A stretch of DNA of 64,000 nucleotides from Arbacia lixula (taxonomy: Eukaryota > Echinodermata > Echinoidea > Arbacioida > Arbaciidae): the NCBI GenBank assembly GCA_963669155.1, contig OZ022577.1:12457395-12521394 (forward strand). Direction: 5' to 3'. How positions within the stretch are numbered: position 1 is the stretch's first letter; every line of letters begins with the position of its first letter. The position numbers were made by a program, and so were the translations under genes. This document shows, piece by piece, positions 49,201-60,732 of the stretch. The notes below the pieces were generated by a model. That model had not been told where the DNA came from and searched no databases. It saw only the letters and a list, made by a program, of their open reading frames with translations.

Positions 49201-52200
49201 TGAAAACCTATATGCAACATAGCCCAGGCTTAAAAGGTAGCATTCACAGAATTTGTTTTTGTGTGTGAGCCCTGCCAGGTACTTGGGTATGCCAATCTTC
49301 AGGTGAAGAGTTGAAACTTTCACCATGGCACAAGTTATTTCGACAAATGTGCAAACATTCAGTTCATGTGGCTATTGGCAAAAATGTAACTGGCATCCAA
49401 GGGAATACATTCACCCATTTCCAGTATAGATTTGCTTTCAATGAATGTCAGGTGTGGACACATATAATCAGACATGCAGATTGATTTTTTAAATATTTTT
49501 CTATTAACAAAATTATGCATCAGTAGGATGCTGCTGAATGTGGCAGATTAATTGCTGCTCAATGTGATTTAGGTGCATTACGTGTTACAAATGAATGTTT
49601 TACTGTGGCAAAAAAAGGAAAATTCAGGAAATATAAAGATAACCATGTGACAAATCTAAGCCATACAATCAAACAAGCAGACTCCAGAGAAGGATTATCC
49701 ATGTTTTTGAGTACATAATAAAAAGTATGATATAACACTTCTATAAATGTATTTTGTTTTCATCTACCTCTTTGTGTAGTCTGCCATCCTGACCACGATG
49801 GACATCATCCAGGATGGCTTTGGCTTCATGCTGGTGTTTGGTGACCTGACCTGGGTGCCCTTCACATACAGTCTGCAGGCACGCTACCTGGCTGAACACC
49901 CCCCTAACTACCCAGACTACTGCCTCATACCAGTCGTCCTGCTCTTCTGTGAGTACACATCTCTCCTCTTTCCTTCTCCCTCTCCTTCTATCCTACCTAT
50001 CATTCCATCCCCCAACTACCCAGACTATAGCCTCATACCAGTCATCCTGCTCTTCTGTGAGTAGACATCTCTCCTCTTTCCTTCTCTCTCTCCTTCTATC
50101 CTACCTATCATTCCATCCTCCCACCTACCCAGACTACTGCCTCATACCAGTCATCCTGCTCTTCTGTGAGTAGACATCTCTCCTCTTTCCTTCTCCCTCT
50201 CCTTCTATCCTACCTATCATTCCATCCTCCCACCTACCCAGACTACTGCCTCATACCAGTCGTCCTGCTCTTCTGTGAGTAGACATCTCTCCTCCTTCCT
50301 TCTCTCTCTCCTTCTATCCTACCTATCATTCCATCCTCCCACCTACCCAGACTACTGCCTCATACCAGTCGTCCTGCTCTTCTGTGAGTAGACATCTCTC
50401 CTCTTTCCTTCTCTCTCTCCTTCTATCCTACCTATCATTCCATCCTCCCACCTACCCAGACTACTGCCTCATACCAGTCGTCCTGCTCTTCTGTGAGTAG
50501 ACATCTCTCCTCTTTCCTTCTCTCTCTCCTTCTATCTTACCTATCATTCCATCCTCCCACCTACCCAGACTACTGCCTCATACCAGTCGTCCTGCTCTTC
50601 TGTGAGTAGACATCTCTCCTCTTTCCTTCTCTCTCTCCTTCTATCCTACCTATCATTCCATCCTCCCACCTTCCCAGACTACTGCCTCATACCAGTCGTC
50701 CTGCTCTTCTGTGAGTAGACATCTCTCCTCTTTCCTTCTCTCTCTCCTTCTATCCTACCTATCATTCCATCTCCCACCTACCCAGACTATTGCCTCATAC
50801 CAGTCCTGCTCTTCTGTGAGTAGACATCTCTCCTCTTTCCTTCTCTCTCTCCTTCTATCCTACCTATCATTCCATCCTCCCACCTACCCAGACTACTGCC
50901 TCATACCAGTCATCCTGCTCTTCTGTGAGTAGACATCTCTCCTCTTTCCTTCTCCCTCTCCTTCTATCCTACCTATCATTCCATCCTCCCACCTACCCAG
51001 ACTACTGCCTCATACCAGTCGTCCTGCTCTTCTGTGAGTAGACATCTCTCCTCTTTCCTTCTCTCTCTCCTTCTATCCTACCTATCATTCCATCTCCCAC
51101 CTACCCAGACTATTGCCTCATACCAGTCCTGCTCTTCTGTGAGTAGACATCTCTCCTCTTTCCTTCTCTCTCTCCTTCTATCCTACCTATCATTCCATCC
51201 TCCCACCTACCCAGACTACTGCCTCATACCAGTCATCCTGCTCTTCTGTGAGTAGACATCTCTCCTCTTTCCTTCTCTCTCTCCTTCTATCCTACCTATC
51301 ATTCCATCCTCCCACCTTCCCAGACTACTGCCTCATACCAGTCGTCCTGCTCTTCTGTGAGTAGACATCTCTCCTCTTTCCTTCTCTCTATCTCCTATCT
51401 TACCTATCATTCCATCCTCCCACCTACCCAGACTACTGCCTCATTTCAGTCGTCCTGCTCTTCTGTGAGTAGACATCTCTCCTCTTTCCTTCTCTCTCTC
51501 CTTCTATCCTACCTATCATTTCATCCTCCCACCTACCCAGACTACTGTCTCATACCAGTCGTCCTGCTCTTCTGTGAGTAGACATCTCTCCTTCTATTCT
51601 ATCTATCATTCCATCCTCCTACCTACCCAGACTACTGCCTCATACCAGTCGTCCTGCTCTTCTGTGAGTAGACATCTCTCCTCTTTCCTTCTCTCTCTCC
51701 TTCTATCCTACCTATCAGTCCATCCTCCCACCTTCCCAGACTACTGCCTCATACCAGTCGTCCTGCTCTTCTGTGAGTAGACATCTCTCCTCTTTCCTTC
51801 TCTCTCTCCTTCTATCCTACCTATCATTCCATCCTCCCACCTTCCCAGACTACTGCCTCATACCAGTCGTCCTGCTCTTCTGTGAGTAGACATCTCTCCT
51901 CTTTCCTTCTCTCTATCTCCTATCTTACCTATCATTCCATCCTCCCACCTTCCCAGACTACTGCCTCATACCAGTCGTCCTGCTCTTCTGTGAGTAGACA
52001 TCTCTCCTCTTTCCTTCTCTCTATCTCCTATCTTACCTATCATTCCATCCTCCTACCTACCCAGACTACTGCCTCATACCAGTCGTCCTGCTCTTCTGTG
52101 AGTAGACATCTCTCCTCTTTCCTTCTCTCTCTCCTTCTATCCTACCTATCAGTCCATCCTCCCACCTTCCCAGACTACTGCCTCATACCAGTCGTCCTGC

Positions 52201-54347
52201 TCTTCTGTGAGTAGACATCTCTCCTCTTTCCTTCTCTCTCTCCTTCTATCCTACCTATCAGTCCATCCTCCCACCTTCCCAGACTACTGCCTCATACCAG
52301 TCGTCCTGCTCTTCTGTGAGTAGACATCTCTCCTCTTTCCTTCTCTCTCTCCTTCTATCCTACCTATCATTCCATCCTCCCACCTTCCCAGACTACTGCC
52401 TCATACCAGTCGTCCTGCTCTTCTGTGAGTAGACATCTCTCCTCTTTCCTTCTCTCTATCTCCTATCTTACCTATCATTCCATCCTCCCACCTTCCCAGA
52501 CTACTGCCTCATACCAGTCGTCCTGCTCTTCTGTGAGTAGACATCTCTCCTCTTTCCTTCTCTCTATCTCCTATCTTACCTATCATTCCATCCTCCTACC
52601 TTCCCAGACTACTGCCTCATACCAGTCGTCCTGCTCTTCTGTGAGTAGACATCTCTCCTCTTTCCTTCTCTCTCTCCTTCTATCCTACCTATCATTCCAT
52701 CCTCCCACCTACCCAGACTATTGCCTCATACCAGTCGTCCTGCTCTTCTGTGATGATACATTTCTCCTCATTACCGCCTTTCTTTCATTCTCCTTCTGCC
52801 ATTTCATGTACCTCACAGACCATCTTCATTTTGTATTTTTCTGTAATCCACCCGCCTTTATTTTTCTGAACCATAATTTTGCTCAAATTTGTGCCCATCT
52901 TTGCATCTTACTTCTTGCTTTCTTTGCAAGGACTCAATCTCTCACATTACATTTTGTAATGAGTTATGTATATCCAGAAGGAAAACACAATCGTATTGAA
53001 GTTCTGCTTTCCCTTTATCCCTCTTCCTCACAGGCCTTGGATATTGCATCTTCCGTATGTCCAACAGTCAGAAGAATTCCTTCAGGCAAAACCCACATGG
53101 CAAGAGTGTCTCAAGTAAGTACCTTCTTTAGATAAGATTGTGAAACATCTTGAACAAATAATCAGTGCTTCTCTCTGCCAATTCTCCTCCCTTCCATCAT
53201 TACCTGGTGAGCTTAAAAACTAAGGGCTTGCCTTCTCCCCCCTAGTTTTTTACCCCTTTGTCTTCTGAGCATATCCATGTGTGCTGGTAAGATTGTCTAA
53301 TTCTTCAGCATAGAGAGGACTATTCACACACAAGTACAATAGCACTGTTTGCAACATACTTAATTGTTTACTTATACCGCACTTCTCCTGTATGGCCCAA
53401 AGTATGTACAATATTTCCAGTGTTACAGTATAGATAGTGGAATATGATTTTGTTTTACACGTATTTAGTAAAATATTTATTGGTGAAATATAAAATTGTC
53501 TATTTAATTCTTATCATGCAAATTGTATATTTTTGTAACAAGAGTTTAATTCCTCTGTCCCCCTCCTCTCTCTCTCTCTCTCTCTTTCTCTCCTTCCCCT
53601 AGACCTCCAGACCATCCCCACAGACACGGGCAAGCGACTGCTGATCTCTGGCTGGTGGGGTTTTGTGAGGAAGCCTAACTACCTGGGTGACCTCCTCATG
53701 GCTCTCTCATGGTCTCTCTGCTGTGGTAAGCTTTACCCATTCTCTCCCGCATACATGGAAGATTTCTGTCTACTTCCTGTAACAGCAGCCCACTAGGTTT
53801 ATGTCATTTATATTTATTTTATTCACTTCAAAAGAAAAACAGAAACATGATAAATCAATTGATCAGAAACATGAGACCAAAACAAATTTGAATCTTGAAA
53901 GTGTAGTTTCCCTTTGTACAACAAATACACTTTCAAAATGTTAACAAATGTACAAAAAATGAATAACTCACTTGGATTCTGTGGGAGACTCTTGGAAAGA
54001 ACCACATTTTTTTCCCTATTTTTACAAATCCACTGATTTGATCACACATCTTTATTTCAAGATGGACTGTTGAAAAGGTTTTCATTGTATCAAGACCCCA
54101 AGGCTGGATTTGCGCCGATATAAACTGTATTCACATTTGTTCCTGTGCCTGTTTTCCTCCACCCTTCTCCCCACCCACCCATCCAGGCTTTGGAAGTATC
54201 ATCCCCTACTTCTACCCCATCTACTTCCTCATCCTGCTGGTGCACCGGGAGCGCAGGGACGACGCCTCCTGCCGCCAGAAGTACGGTGGCGCCTGGCTCA
54301 AGTACTGCGCCACCGTCAAGTACCGAATCATCCCATACATCTACTAG
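37289..54347 (+). CDS. LBR: Lamin B receptor (Tudor + RS + sterol C14-reductase domains)
   Basis: Coding exons: 37289-37447, 38081-38293, 44991-45144, 45501-45697, 46793-46847, 47189-47383, 48123-48226, 48837-48959, 49780-49948, 53034-53114, 53603-53725, 54187-54347. All have GT/AG borders and matching phases; the sum is 577 codons plus stop (human LBR is about 615 residues). Residues 1-53 are a Tudor domain ([24 protein letters not shown]). Residues 54-124 are an Arg-Ser region ([20 protein letters not shown]) that in vertebrates is phosphorylated by SRPK and mitotic kinases. From about 177 there is a multi-pass sterol reductase: [46 protein letters not shown], and the end YRIIPYIY. By my alignment to human LBR, the Greenberg-dysplasia residues Asn547 and Arg583 are kept (Asn509, Arg545), so a working reductase is likely. 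In vertebrates it sits in the inner nuclear membrane and binds lamin B, chromatin and HP1. Intron 2 is full of MITEs, and intron 9 begins with an amplified donor array. Confidence 0.96.
40307..40815. mobile_element. TTAA-type fold-back MITE, copy 5 (LBR intron 2)
   Basis: The left end is TTAAGTGAACTGTTCACCCTT and the right end CTTATTTTCATGGTAAACTATCCC. The inner blocks TGACGTCACATGTGAGGTGC and GCACCTCCCACGTGATGTCA face each other. More diverged at its ends than the copy at 41059. Confidence 0.85.
41059..41586. mobile_element. TTAA-type fold-back MITE, copy 6 (LBR intron 2)
   Basis: Begins TTAAAGGGATAGTTCACCCT and ends AGGGTGAACCAGCCCTTTAA, with TTAA at both borders as expected of a TTAA target duplication. 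The inner TGATGTCACATGTGAGGTGC and GCACCTCGCACGTGACATCA blocks are present. Only about 240 bp separate it from copy 5. Confidence 0.88.
42256..42491. mobile_element. Nearly perfect palindromic element of about 235 bp (LBR intron 2)
   Basis: The left arm CATACACTCCAGCTCAAAGG is matched by the right arm CCTTTGAGCTGTAGTGTATG. Long inner pairs include GGAGCCGCAGTTTTAAACC and TTTTGTCCAGTTCAGCATGA with their inverses. The arms face each other across a few bases near AGCCTAAAAAGC. Non-coding. Confidence 0.9.
42837..43012. mobile_element. Left-truncated second copy of the 42256 palindrome
   Basis: It starts inside the left arm (TGGTCCAGTTCAGCATGAAA) and keeps the whole right arm (GGACAAAATATACCACGG, then TTTAAAACTGCGGCTTCTTC) to AGCTGGAGTGTAT. 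The two copies are about 345 bp apart in the same orientation. Confidence 0.82.
43500..44022. mobile_element. Complex inverted-repeat element with internal repeats of its own ends
   Basis: The outer ends are CTAGGTGCGTCTTCATTAGC and GCTAATGAAGACGCCCCTATAG. The GCGTCTTCATTAGC word or its inverse occurs five times (near 43508, 43583, 43794, 43916 and 44001), so subterminal pieces repeat the termini. The interior is full of AGCTCGAGCT and ATAGCGAGCTATTT palindromes and is CpG-rich compared with the intron. No open frame. Confidence 0.78.
44331..44834. mobile_element. TTAA-type fold-back MITE, copy 7 (LBR intron 2)
   Basis: A well-preserved copy: TTAAAGGGGAAGTTCACCCT on the left and TTAACTTCCCCTTTAA on the right, with TGACGTCACATGCGAGGTGC opposite GCACCTCGCACGTGACGTCA. 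It ends about 155 bp before the acceptor of LBR exon 3. Confidence 0.9.
45850..45949. mobile_element. Small inverted repeat of about 100 bp (LBR intron 4)
   Basis: The ends GGGGGATACAACATATATTG and CAATATAGGTCGTATCTCCC are inverted copies. A second pair, GTATTCATATTGCCCT and AGGGCAATATGAATTC, lies inside. Confidence 0.65.
45984..46474. mobile_element. MITE-like element with diverged inverted ends (LBR intron 4)
   Basis: The left end CCCTAGTCACACTAGAGACG, then GAATAAGCCGGAAT, pairs with the right end read inverted: GCCCCCGTCACACTTATTCG, then GAATCAGCAGGAAT. The interior has many GCATTCNAA-type words and no coding frame. The start of the element at 63721 has similar opening bases. Confidence 0.6.
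49068..49225. mobile_element. GGGCCATGTTGCATATAGG fold-back element (LBR intron 8)
   Basis: The left end GGGCCATGTTGCATATAGGT faces the right end ACCTATATGCAACATAGCCC. TTTCAATTATT and AATAATTGAAAA words, and TTGCCATGGTAATTACCA in the right arm, match the copies at 23711-24060. Confidence 0.8.
49905..52756 (+). repeat. Amplified exon-intron junction of LBR exon 9 (about 27 units of 109 bp)
   Basis: The unit consists of the last 39-49 bases of exon 9 (CCCAGACTACTGCCTCATAC ... GCTCTTCT), the 5' splice site GTGAGTAGAC, and about 60 bases of pyrimidine-rich intron (CTCCTCTTTCCTTCTCTCTC ... CCATCCTCCCACCT). The first donor, at 49949, is GTGAGTACAC and is the one that joins correctly to exon 10 (LLF-C-LGYCIFR). 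I count about 25 further copies of GTGAGTAGAC, and a last unit at about 52749 with GTGATGATAC. The first unit is 108 bp; most others are 109 bp; a few have small deletions. The copies are only a few percent apart, so the array is recent or kept uniform. Long frames reading [18 protein letters not shown] in it are repeat by-products. Confidence 0.95.
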
Positions 54348-55160
54348 GAGGCGTGCCGAGTTTGGGAGTGAAACGCTACCTTTCCACCACTCACCGAAAC
54401 ATTCCCTAGATCAAATGCCAGATGTGGTGGTGTTAGCATGAGGGCGAACTCTGCGAGATTCTAAATCATTCCCTATATCTGCTGAAGGTGCACCATCTCG
54501 AGAAGAGAGAGCAGGGGAGCATTATGGTGGCAGAATTATCCGTTTCAGTAATTAAAGAGACACAGATGTTTCACAGCATATATGGTGCCCTCGGCTATTA
54601 CAATGTGCAGGCAATATTGCCAGCAGGTTTTGTTCTACTTCCATCCCATCTTATATCAGATGATTATTCTGTGTAACTTTGGTGCTTGCTTTAGTATCTC
54701 GCTATTTGATTTGTCAGGGCTGCTATTTGTTTTACCATGGAGATATAAATGGTAAATAAATGCATTTGATACCAAGAAAGAAAGGTTCTTATGCAATTGA
54801 ACATATGCAGAAAGGAAGATGCTCGTACGTGGGGAGAAATTATTTGTGTGGTGGCTGAGATCAAGCATTTCTGAACGCTCCCTGAAAGAAAGAAAACCAA
54901 TAATTTGAGATCCTTTCATTAACAGAAAACTGCCAAACACTAACCATTTGAACTGTACATTTTTACTAACCTCAATGAGTAAATGTCCCAAGATTTGCTC
55001 AATGAATGAAATGTGATGACTTGAGTAAACTTGATGTTCCAACTATAACATTCATTACTTGAAATCAACATTTGTTCAAGCTGTTATTCATTATCATTAT
55101 TGATTAACTATTGTTAACTTCCGGTGTTCATGACTCTGAATGCTGCTCTCTGTCAAACCA

Positions 55161-55166
55161 AATAAA
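55161..55166 (+). terminator. Probable LBR poly(A) signal
   Basis: AATAAA in CCAAATAAAGTTG, about 0.8 kb after the LBR stop codon, is a good candidate for the 3' end. An earlier TAAATAAATGC at about 54755 is also possible, and others lie further on (56356, 57883). Confidence 0.4.
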
Positions 55167-55199
55167 GTTGTTTCCCCATAATTTGTTAGCACCAGTCAT

Positions 55200-58100
55200 T
55201 GTATATAACATGTAAATATGTACAGTACTTTTTCTATTGTGCCCATTCCAAAGAAAAGACGGTTTGTTCTTGTATTTCCATTGGTAATCTTGTTCCGGTA
55301 ACAAATCAGTATTTTGCCCATAGGATGTGATTTTGCAATAATTTTAGGCTTTTATTTATATTTTTAAATCTATTTCAAGGATTTTGAGCAGTGCCATGTG
55401 ACGTATGTGCCGTGGGGACTAAGAGATATATATGGAAAGTTGTGAGAGAGATCTTAATTGCATGTCACAAAGGGAAAAGGAATTTAAAGGCATTATAGAC
55501 ATCTGTAGTGTGTTCTGGTGATCTAATTACGCCATATTGACAATTGCAGTAATTGGTGACTTCATATTTTTTCTCTTTTTTTGGTTTTGGGTGTTTTTGG
55601 GGTGTTATTATTTATTTATTTTTTTATTTTTTTTGGGGGGGGGGGGGGGATTGAGAGGAAGATTTCATTGCATCTTGCAAGCACAGAATGATAGAGGACT
55701 ATTTCAACCTTTCTATGTTCATTATCACACAATGCAACAAATGTTGAGCTGAAGATAACTATGGAACTTGCAGTGGCTGTTTTGAGAAAAGATGTAGCGT
55801 TGAGTGTCATGTTTTTTCCCTCGCATAATGTTCTTTGCAGCGTGAAGAAGATATAGCTCAAAACGTATGTGTGTGTGAGAAAACTGCCCATAAAGTATTC
55901 TTGAAGTGTCTTTATATATGCAGTGTATTTCATGTGTTATGACTGTCAGATTGACAAACTCTTGAGACTACTAGATTGTACTGTATGCAGGTCTGTATTG
56001 TGCCTAGATATGTGTCATCACCTTTACACTAATCTCTAAATTGACTGATTTTACTTTGTTATTCTATGATTCTCTTTTTTTCTGATAGCTTATTTGCTGT
56101 TTACACTACATGTAATGGGACATTATTGATCATGTGCACAAAGAAATTGAAAACTTGCTCAGGTTGCAATTTCCTGCAAAATATGTGAGAGTTGTGTTGG
56201 TAGCACCTACTGACTTCATTCACTATAAGGTTGTTGACATTGAAGCAAAAGTAACACTGATGGAAACACTGAAATATTTGACGGTTGGCAATACAAATCA
56301 ACGTACAAGGCAGCAGTAGTTGGAGTAAACAAGAAATATATTCCTTTGTGTGTAAATAAACGATACATGTATATAGGGATGTAAATGTATGTGTAAATTA
56401 ATATTTCTGTGGAACTTAAAGAGCTAGGTGATTTACAAGTAGGGCACTGGTACAAGAATGCTAGTTGAGATTTATGTGCATTAGTCAAGAAATGGAACGG
56501 TCCGACACTCTCACACAAACACACAAGGCCGTAATTGGAGTACATGTACCGTATGCTCTCAATGTGCTGAACCACTTCAATGTTACCATGATGGGTCCAT
56601 TATTCCTGCTATCATCTCTAGTGTACTGTTCCATAAAATGGGAATACAGATCCCCTCTCAGCCAGCGTGGACCTACAACCATGGTCAGGAGTCCATATGA
56701 CTACACACCACAAGCATAATTGGAAACAGAGTCTACAAGCTAAAGCTTTACACTCTACCAACTAACCATACAAAATGAATTTGCGTGATTGCGTGTTAAC
56801 ATTACAGGTAGCAAATATTGATTTTGTTGTATGTGCGTACATATTGCTTTGGATTTGTTTGTGTATATTCAGGGACTGATAATGATCGTTACGTTTGCAT
56901 AATTGCATTACTCAGCATCTATGAGTGCATCTCACAATCTCGCTCAAAATTACTCAAATCTCATTTTTTATGCCGCTTTTCTGCTTTCATAGCATTTCTT
57001 TCGATTTATTTTTTGGTTTTCTTTATTACTTCTTTTAAATATTGTTTGCTCATTTGCTAGAGGAAGGCACTAACAGTATCCTTTTTAGTGACTGTAAGTT
57101 TGATGTCAGTGATTTTCTTTGTTTATCATTCAAATGGTGATATGTTGAAGTTATTCATACTCAAAGAACTTGGACAGGTACCATTATAGTACACCTTTTG
57201 TTATAGTGTAAATTTGCCGATTAGTTCACTTCCAAATGTCCAAAGCATAACAAAAAAAATCAATATAAAAATATTTGATTTTTAATTACCACTGTGTTGC
57301 AATGAAAAAAATACAGAAACAAAATATTAGACTTTGGACTTGGTTATTTATTTTTTAGAAGCTGAGCATACTCTATTGTCATGAAGAAATAAATCAAAAA
57401 GTATAATGCTAGTAGATTTTACAAAATAAATTTCATGCTTTGTAGGGAAAGGGAGACTTATGCGTTTCATGGTTGATTCCATGAATGTAAATTGATGCTC
57501 GCTTTGTGTGTTTTTCGTCTGTGACGAAAGACAGTCTTCCATTAGACTCTGAATTACCTCTTGCACTTGTACAGTATCTGAATTTCACTGTGAAATTGTG
57601 AATTTGAATTGTCTAGTTCAAAGACCATCATTTTTTGGCTGTGGCCAAAACCTTATTCCTATTTATGTCATGTGAACGGAAATGTCTTATTTTAATGTTC
57701 ATATGATGTTTTTAATGTCAATTCACCACGAATGGAAGCAGTCCTCTCTTTGTATAAAACTTTTCAGGATTTCAGATGCAACATATTTTACTGCACATAT
57801 TTCGAATGGAATTATTGGATTTTTACGAGCAAAACGAACTGTTATTTGTACAGTGTATGAGAATATTATGATATTGTGATACAATAAAATGTGTGACCTA
57901 GTTCTAGAATGGAAGTCAAATTGTGAATTTCTTGTGTGATTATGGCTTCTCTTTGTGTTTCCTTTCTGATCTGTAGGGGAGCCTGTCTTGATATTTTGTA
58001 TACATATTAGCGATAGGACTGAAAGGAAAATTTGGATCTGGGAGATGTATTCCATGTAAAGATATATCAATTTAATTTCAGTCTGTACACTGTACGGTAT

Positions 58101-59760
58101 CACAAATCACATAATTATACATGTATCTATACACGGAATAAAACTACAATATACAGTGCATAATTGTCTCAGTATTCATAACTGTTGTGTACACAGACCT
58201 CTGGACTAGAACTGAAGGCTGAAATATGAAAAGGCAAATACTGTATACAGTGTATTTGCACAGTGTACATCTGCACGTTGAACAAAGCGAATAAAGAAAT
58301 GTTGCACTACCACGAAAATGAAACCAATGGAATAGGTAGGGAAATTTTGTAGCCCTGTGTGTGTCATATAGGAGTTGAAGCAATAGAGGAAAGTCCGACA
58401 CAAGCTTTGCGTAAGGTCTACATCTCTATACATTACAAGATCATAAAGACGAGTTGTGTCAATACGTCATCTATTTTCACAAGTTCTGTTCAGAGTGCAG
58501 TTAGAAGCAGAAGGTGAGCTGCTAACACATAACTGATAGAAGAAAGGGGAATGAGAATCGTTGATGGGACAAAAACTTTTTTTCTCTCCAAACTTTTCTT
58601 TCCTGCTGACCCGGCCCCCTTTGTGTTTGCGTCAAGAAGGATATAAGCTTTCAAACAAAAGCAGGATTCAGACCCTGGCATACTTTGATGTTTGGGCCAC
58701 ATTTCAGGGTATCTTTCTACATGAGAAGCACAATGTCACTGATATCTAAGGTCCAGAAAAAAAAATATTGCCATTCTCATTGGGCTTAAAAAATCGAGAA
58801 GTTAGAAAAATCGCGAAGTTAGGGTGAAAGTTGCCGAGCAACCGTACCAAAAGCCGAATGGTCCTATTGTCCCTGTCCCCTAACTTTGTGATTTTTTAAG
58901 CCCAAATAAGAATGGCACTAATGTTGAAAAAAATGAGTCATTTTCGAAAAGCTGCATCAAGAAATTAAGTAAACAAAAAATAAGACAGATAGAGGTTAGA
59001 GAGATCTTGAGAAAGAAGCGAAAAGTGTGTCGAGGAACGTGACCTAGACAGTGACGTAGGTGCAAGCACCACCCTTTTGTCCCCATCCAGAACAAACACA
59101 ATACATAGAAACGCAGTGAAAAGAGAACAATCATCTGCAAAAATATTGCATAAAAAACTTGCTTGCCTTGAGCACACACTGAAAATAGAAATCCAAATTT
59201 TCATTGCGCAGTTACCAAACAAAGGCGTCTATACGCAGAAGACATGGTTGTTCCCTCCACCTTTCGGGGAGTCGATTGAGTGACGACATCATTGTACGTT
59301 TTAACCTGTGGCGAGTTCTGAACCGTGAGATAAAGAAAAGAATTTACCCGGGCGCATTATTTTGGGACTGTGCAGCTGGCTCGATAGTTTGCTATTGTAT
59401 TTCTGTCGAAAAACAACCAAGATTGAGACATTTCGCCTGTCGTGCTGGTCAGGGACTACATGGAGTAAGCTACCTCCACCTTTCAACAAAGATTTTCCTT
59501 ATTATCCAAAGACCAGCAAAGGATAGCAAACGGATGTATTCCAGTGAGATGACATGTTTATGAATTATCCACGTAATTAGCCAACATTCGAACTACTGGA
59601 TAAGCCTCTACACACTACAGATTTTAGCAGTATTATTATGAAAACATTGTTCCCTGGAACCTACAAACACATCTTTTCTTGCTTTGAGACATCTGGTTCC
59701 AGCCTATTTGGAAGTTGATTTGGTGAGTCACACTCTCAAAATGAATAAATTCACTTTGTT
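55200..59760. other. Intergenic stretch downstream of LBR
   Basis: No exon with splice support. It holds a T-rich then G-run tract at about 55610-55649 and a small inverted repeat at 58767-58918 (listed separately). Open frames of up to about 126 codons on both strands have no recognisable domain and ordinary AT-rich composition. Confidence 0.4.
58767..58918. mobile_element. Small inverted-repeat element of about 150 bp
   Basis: The left end ATTGCCATTCTCATTGGGCT, then TAAAAAATC, is matched by the right end AAGCCCAAATAAGAATGGCA. AGTTAGGG and CCCCTAACTT words form an inner pair. Confidence 0.65.
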
Positions 59761-59810
59761 TGCCATTTCAGGCACGAACGGTTACCGCGTGGTTAGACGG
59801 GTAACGTCGG

Positions 59811-59820
59811 TCCATATAAA
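59811..59820 (+). promoter_or_regulatory. Possible TATA box of the EGF-domain gene
   Basis: CATATAAAGG about 0.9 kb before the signal-peptide exon. Because an acceptor precedes that exon's ATG, a noncoding first exon upstream is expected. This is the only TATA-like word in a suitable place, which makes the link weak. Confidence 0.25.
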
Positions 59821-60732
59821 GGTCTAAGCCTTCGTTACTGATATTTTGCAGCCGGGGTATTATTCTCTATTCAATATTTTGTATCCGCTATGGTTGTATA
59901 TTTTGTGATGTGATGTCAACAGGAAGCAACACAATGGAACTCGCAGCACAGAATATATACAGTGTGCTGTATACGTTTCATCCCCGCGTGCGTATGTATT
60001 TTGATCGTCAGAAACGTTAATTTCATCCAACACAAAATTCTCAGGAGTCCCGTATCAAAAAACCTGCAATATGTCGGACGCTCGATAGATCACTATCACA
60101 AAAAATGTGTACTAGTTGTTTTTTTTTTTGCAAAGGATATCGATCACATGTTGTATAGATGTATCGTAACTACGTCACTGATTGCAAAAATAACTATGAC
60201 TTGTAATAGATAGCAATCATTAGTTGTTATTATGGAGAGCTGCAGAAGATGGCAATCGATATTGCCTGACAATTTGTAATATATTATAACCCATGCATTC
60301 TTTGCGATAGAGGACCCAAACTCATGAAAAAAAAATTAAGCAGATCGTCAAGTATGCTGCTTTGTATATCAGCGCCGCCAATCATTATTTAAATCCCAAA
60401 GGAATTGGGGTGATAGCAAAGCCCGCAGGTCGTTTTAACCATGTTTAACTTTTGCTGAGATGGTTTGGGTTGAATATAAACAAATGTTAACCTATAAAGT
60501 TAATGTTAGTGTCGCATGTAGAGTTAATCCTATGCGCACGATTTCATGTGTATGCATACTATTTATGTTCCTACATTATGTCACCACCCTATCTAACTTT
60601 GTCTATGATATCAAGAGAGAGTGATTTGACATTTTAAAAATACTTAATGATTGTGAAAGAACGGAGTAAAATTGTCAAGTTATTTTAAAGACGTACCGTT
60701 TCCTCTATTCATTTTCAGCCAATAGGTCTGTA

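Noticed and set aside
49905-52756. CRISPR-like array
   Set aside because: The whole unit repeats, with no variable spacers, and the unit is half a host exon.
49949-53135. Series of 70-236-codon plus-strand frames in LBR intron 9
   Set aside because: They are the same 109-bp unit read in repeating frames; the longest just runs off the array into unique intron. No independent start context or domain.
56216-56575. 119-codon minus-strand frame downstream of LBR
   Set aside because: Low-complexity Tyr/Ile/Ser-rich peptide from AT-rich DNA, with overlapping frames on the other strand and no domain.
59204-59563. 119-codon plus-strand frame
   Set aside because: No recognisable domain, no splice context, and unremarkable composition; possibly chance.
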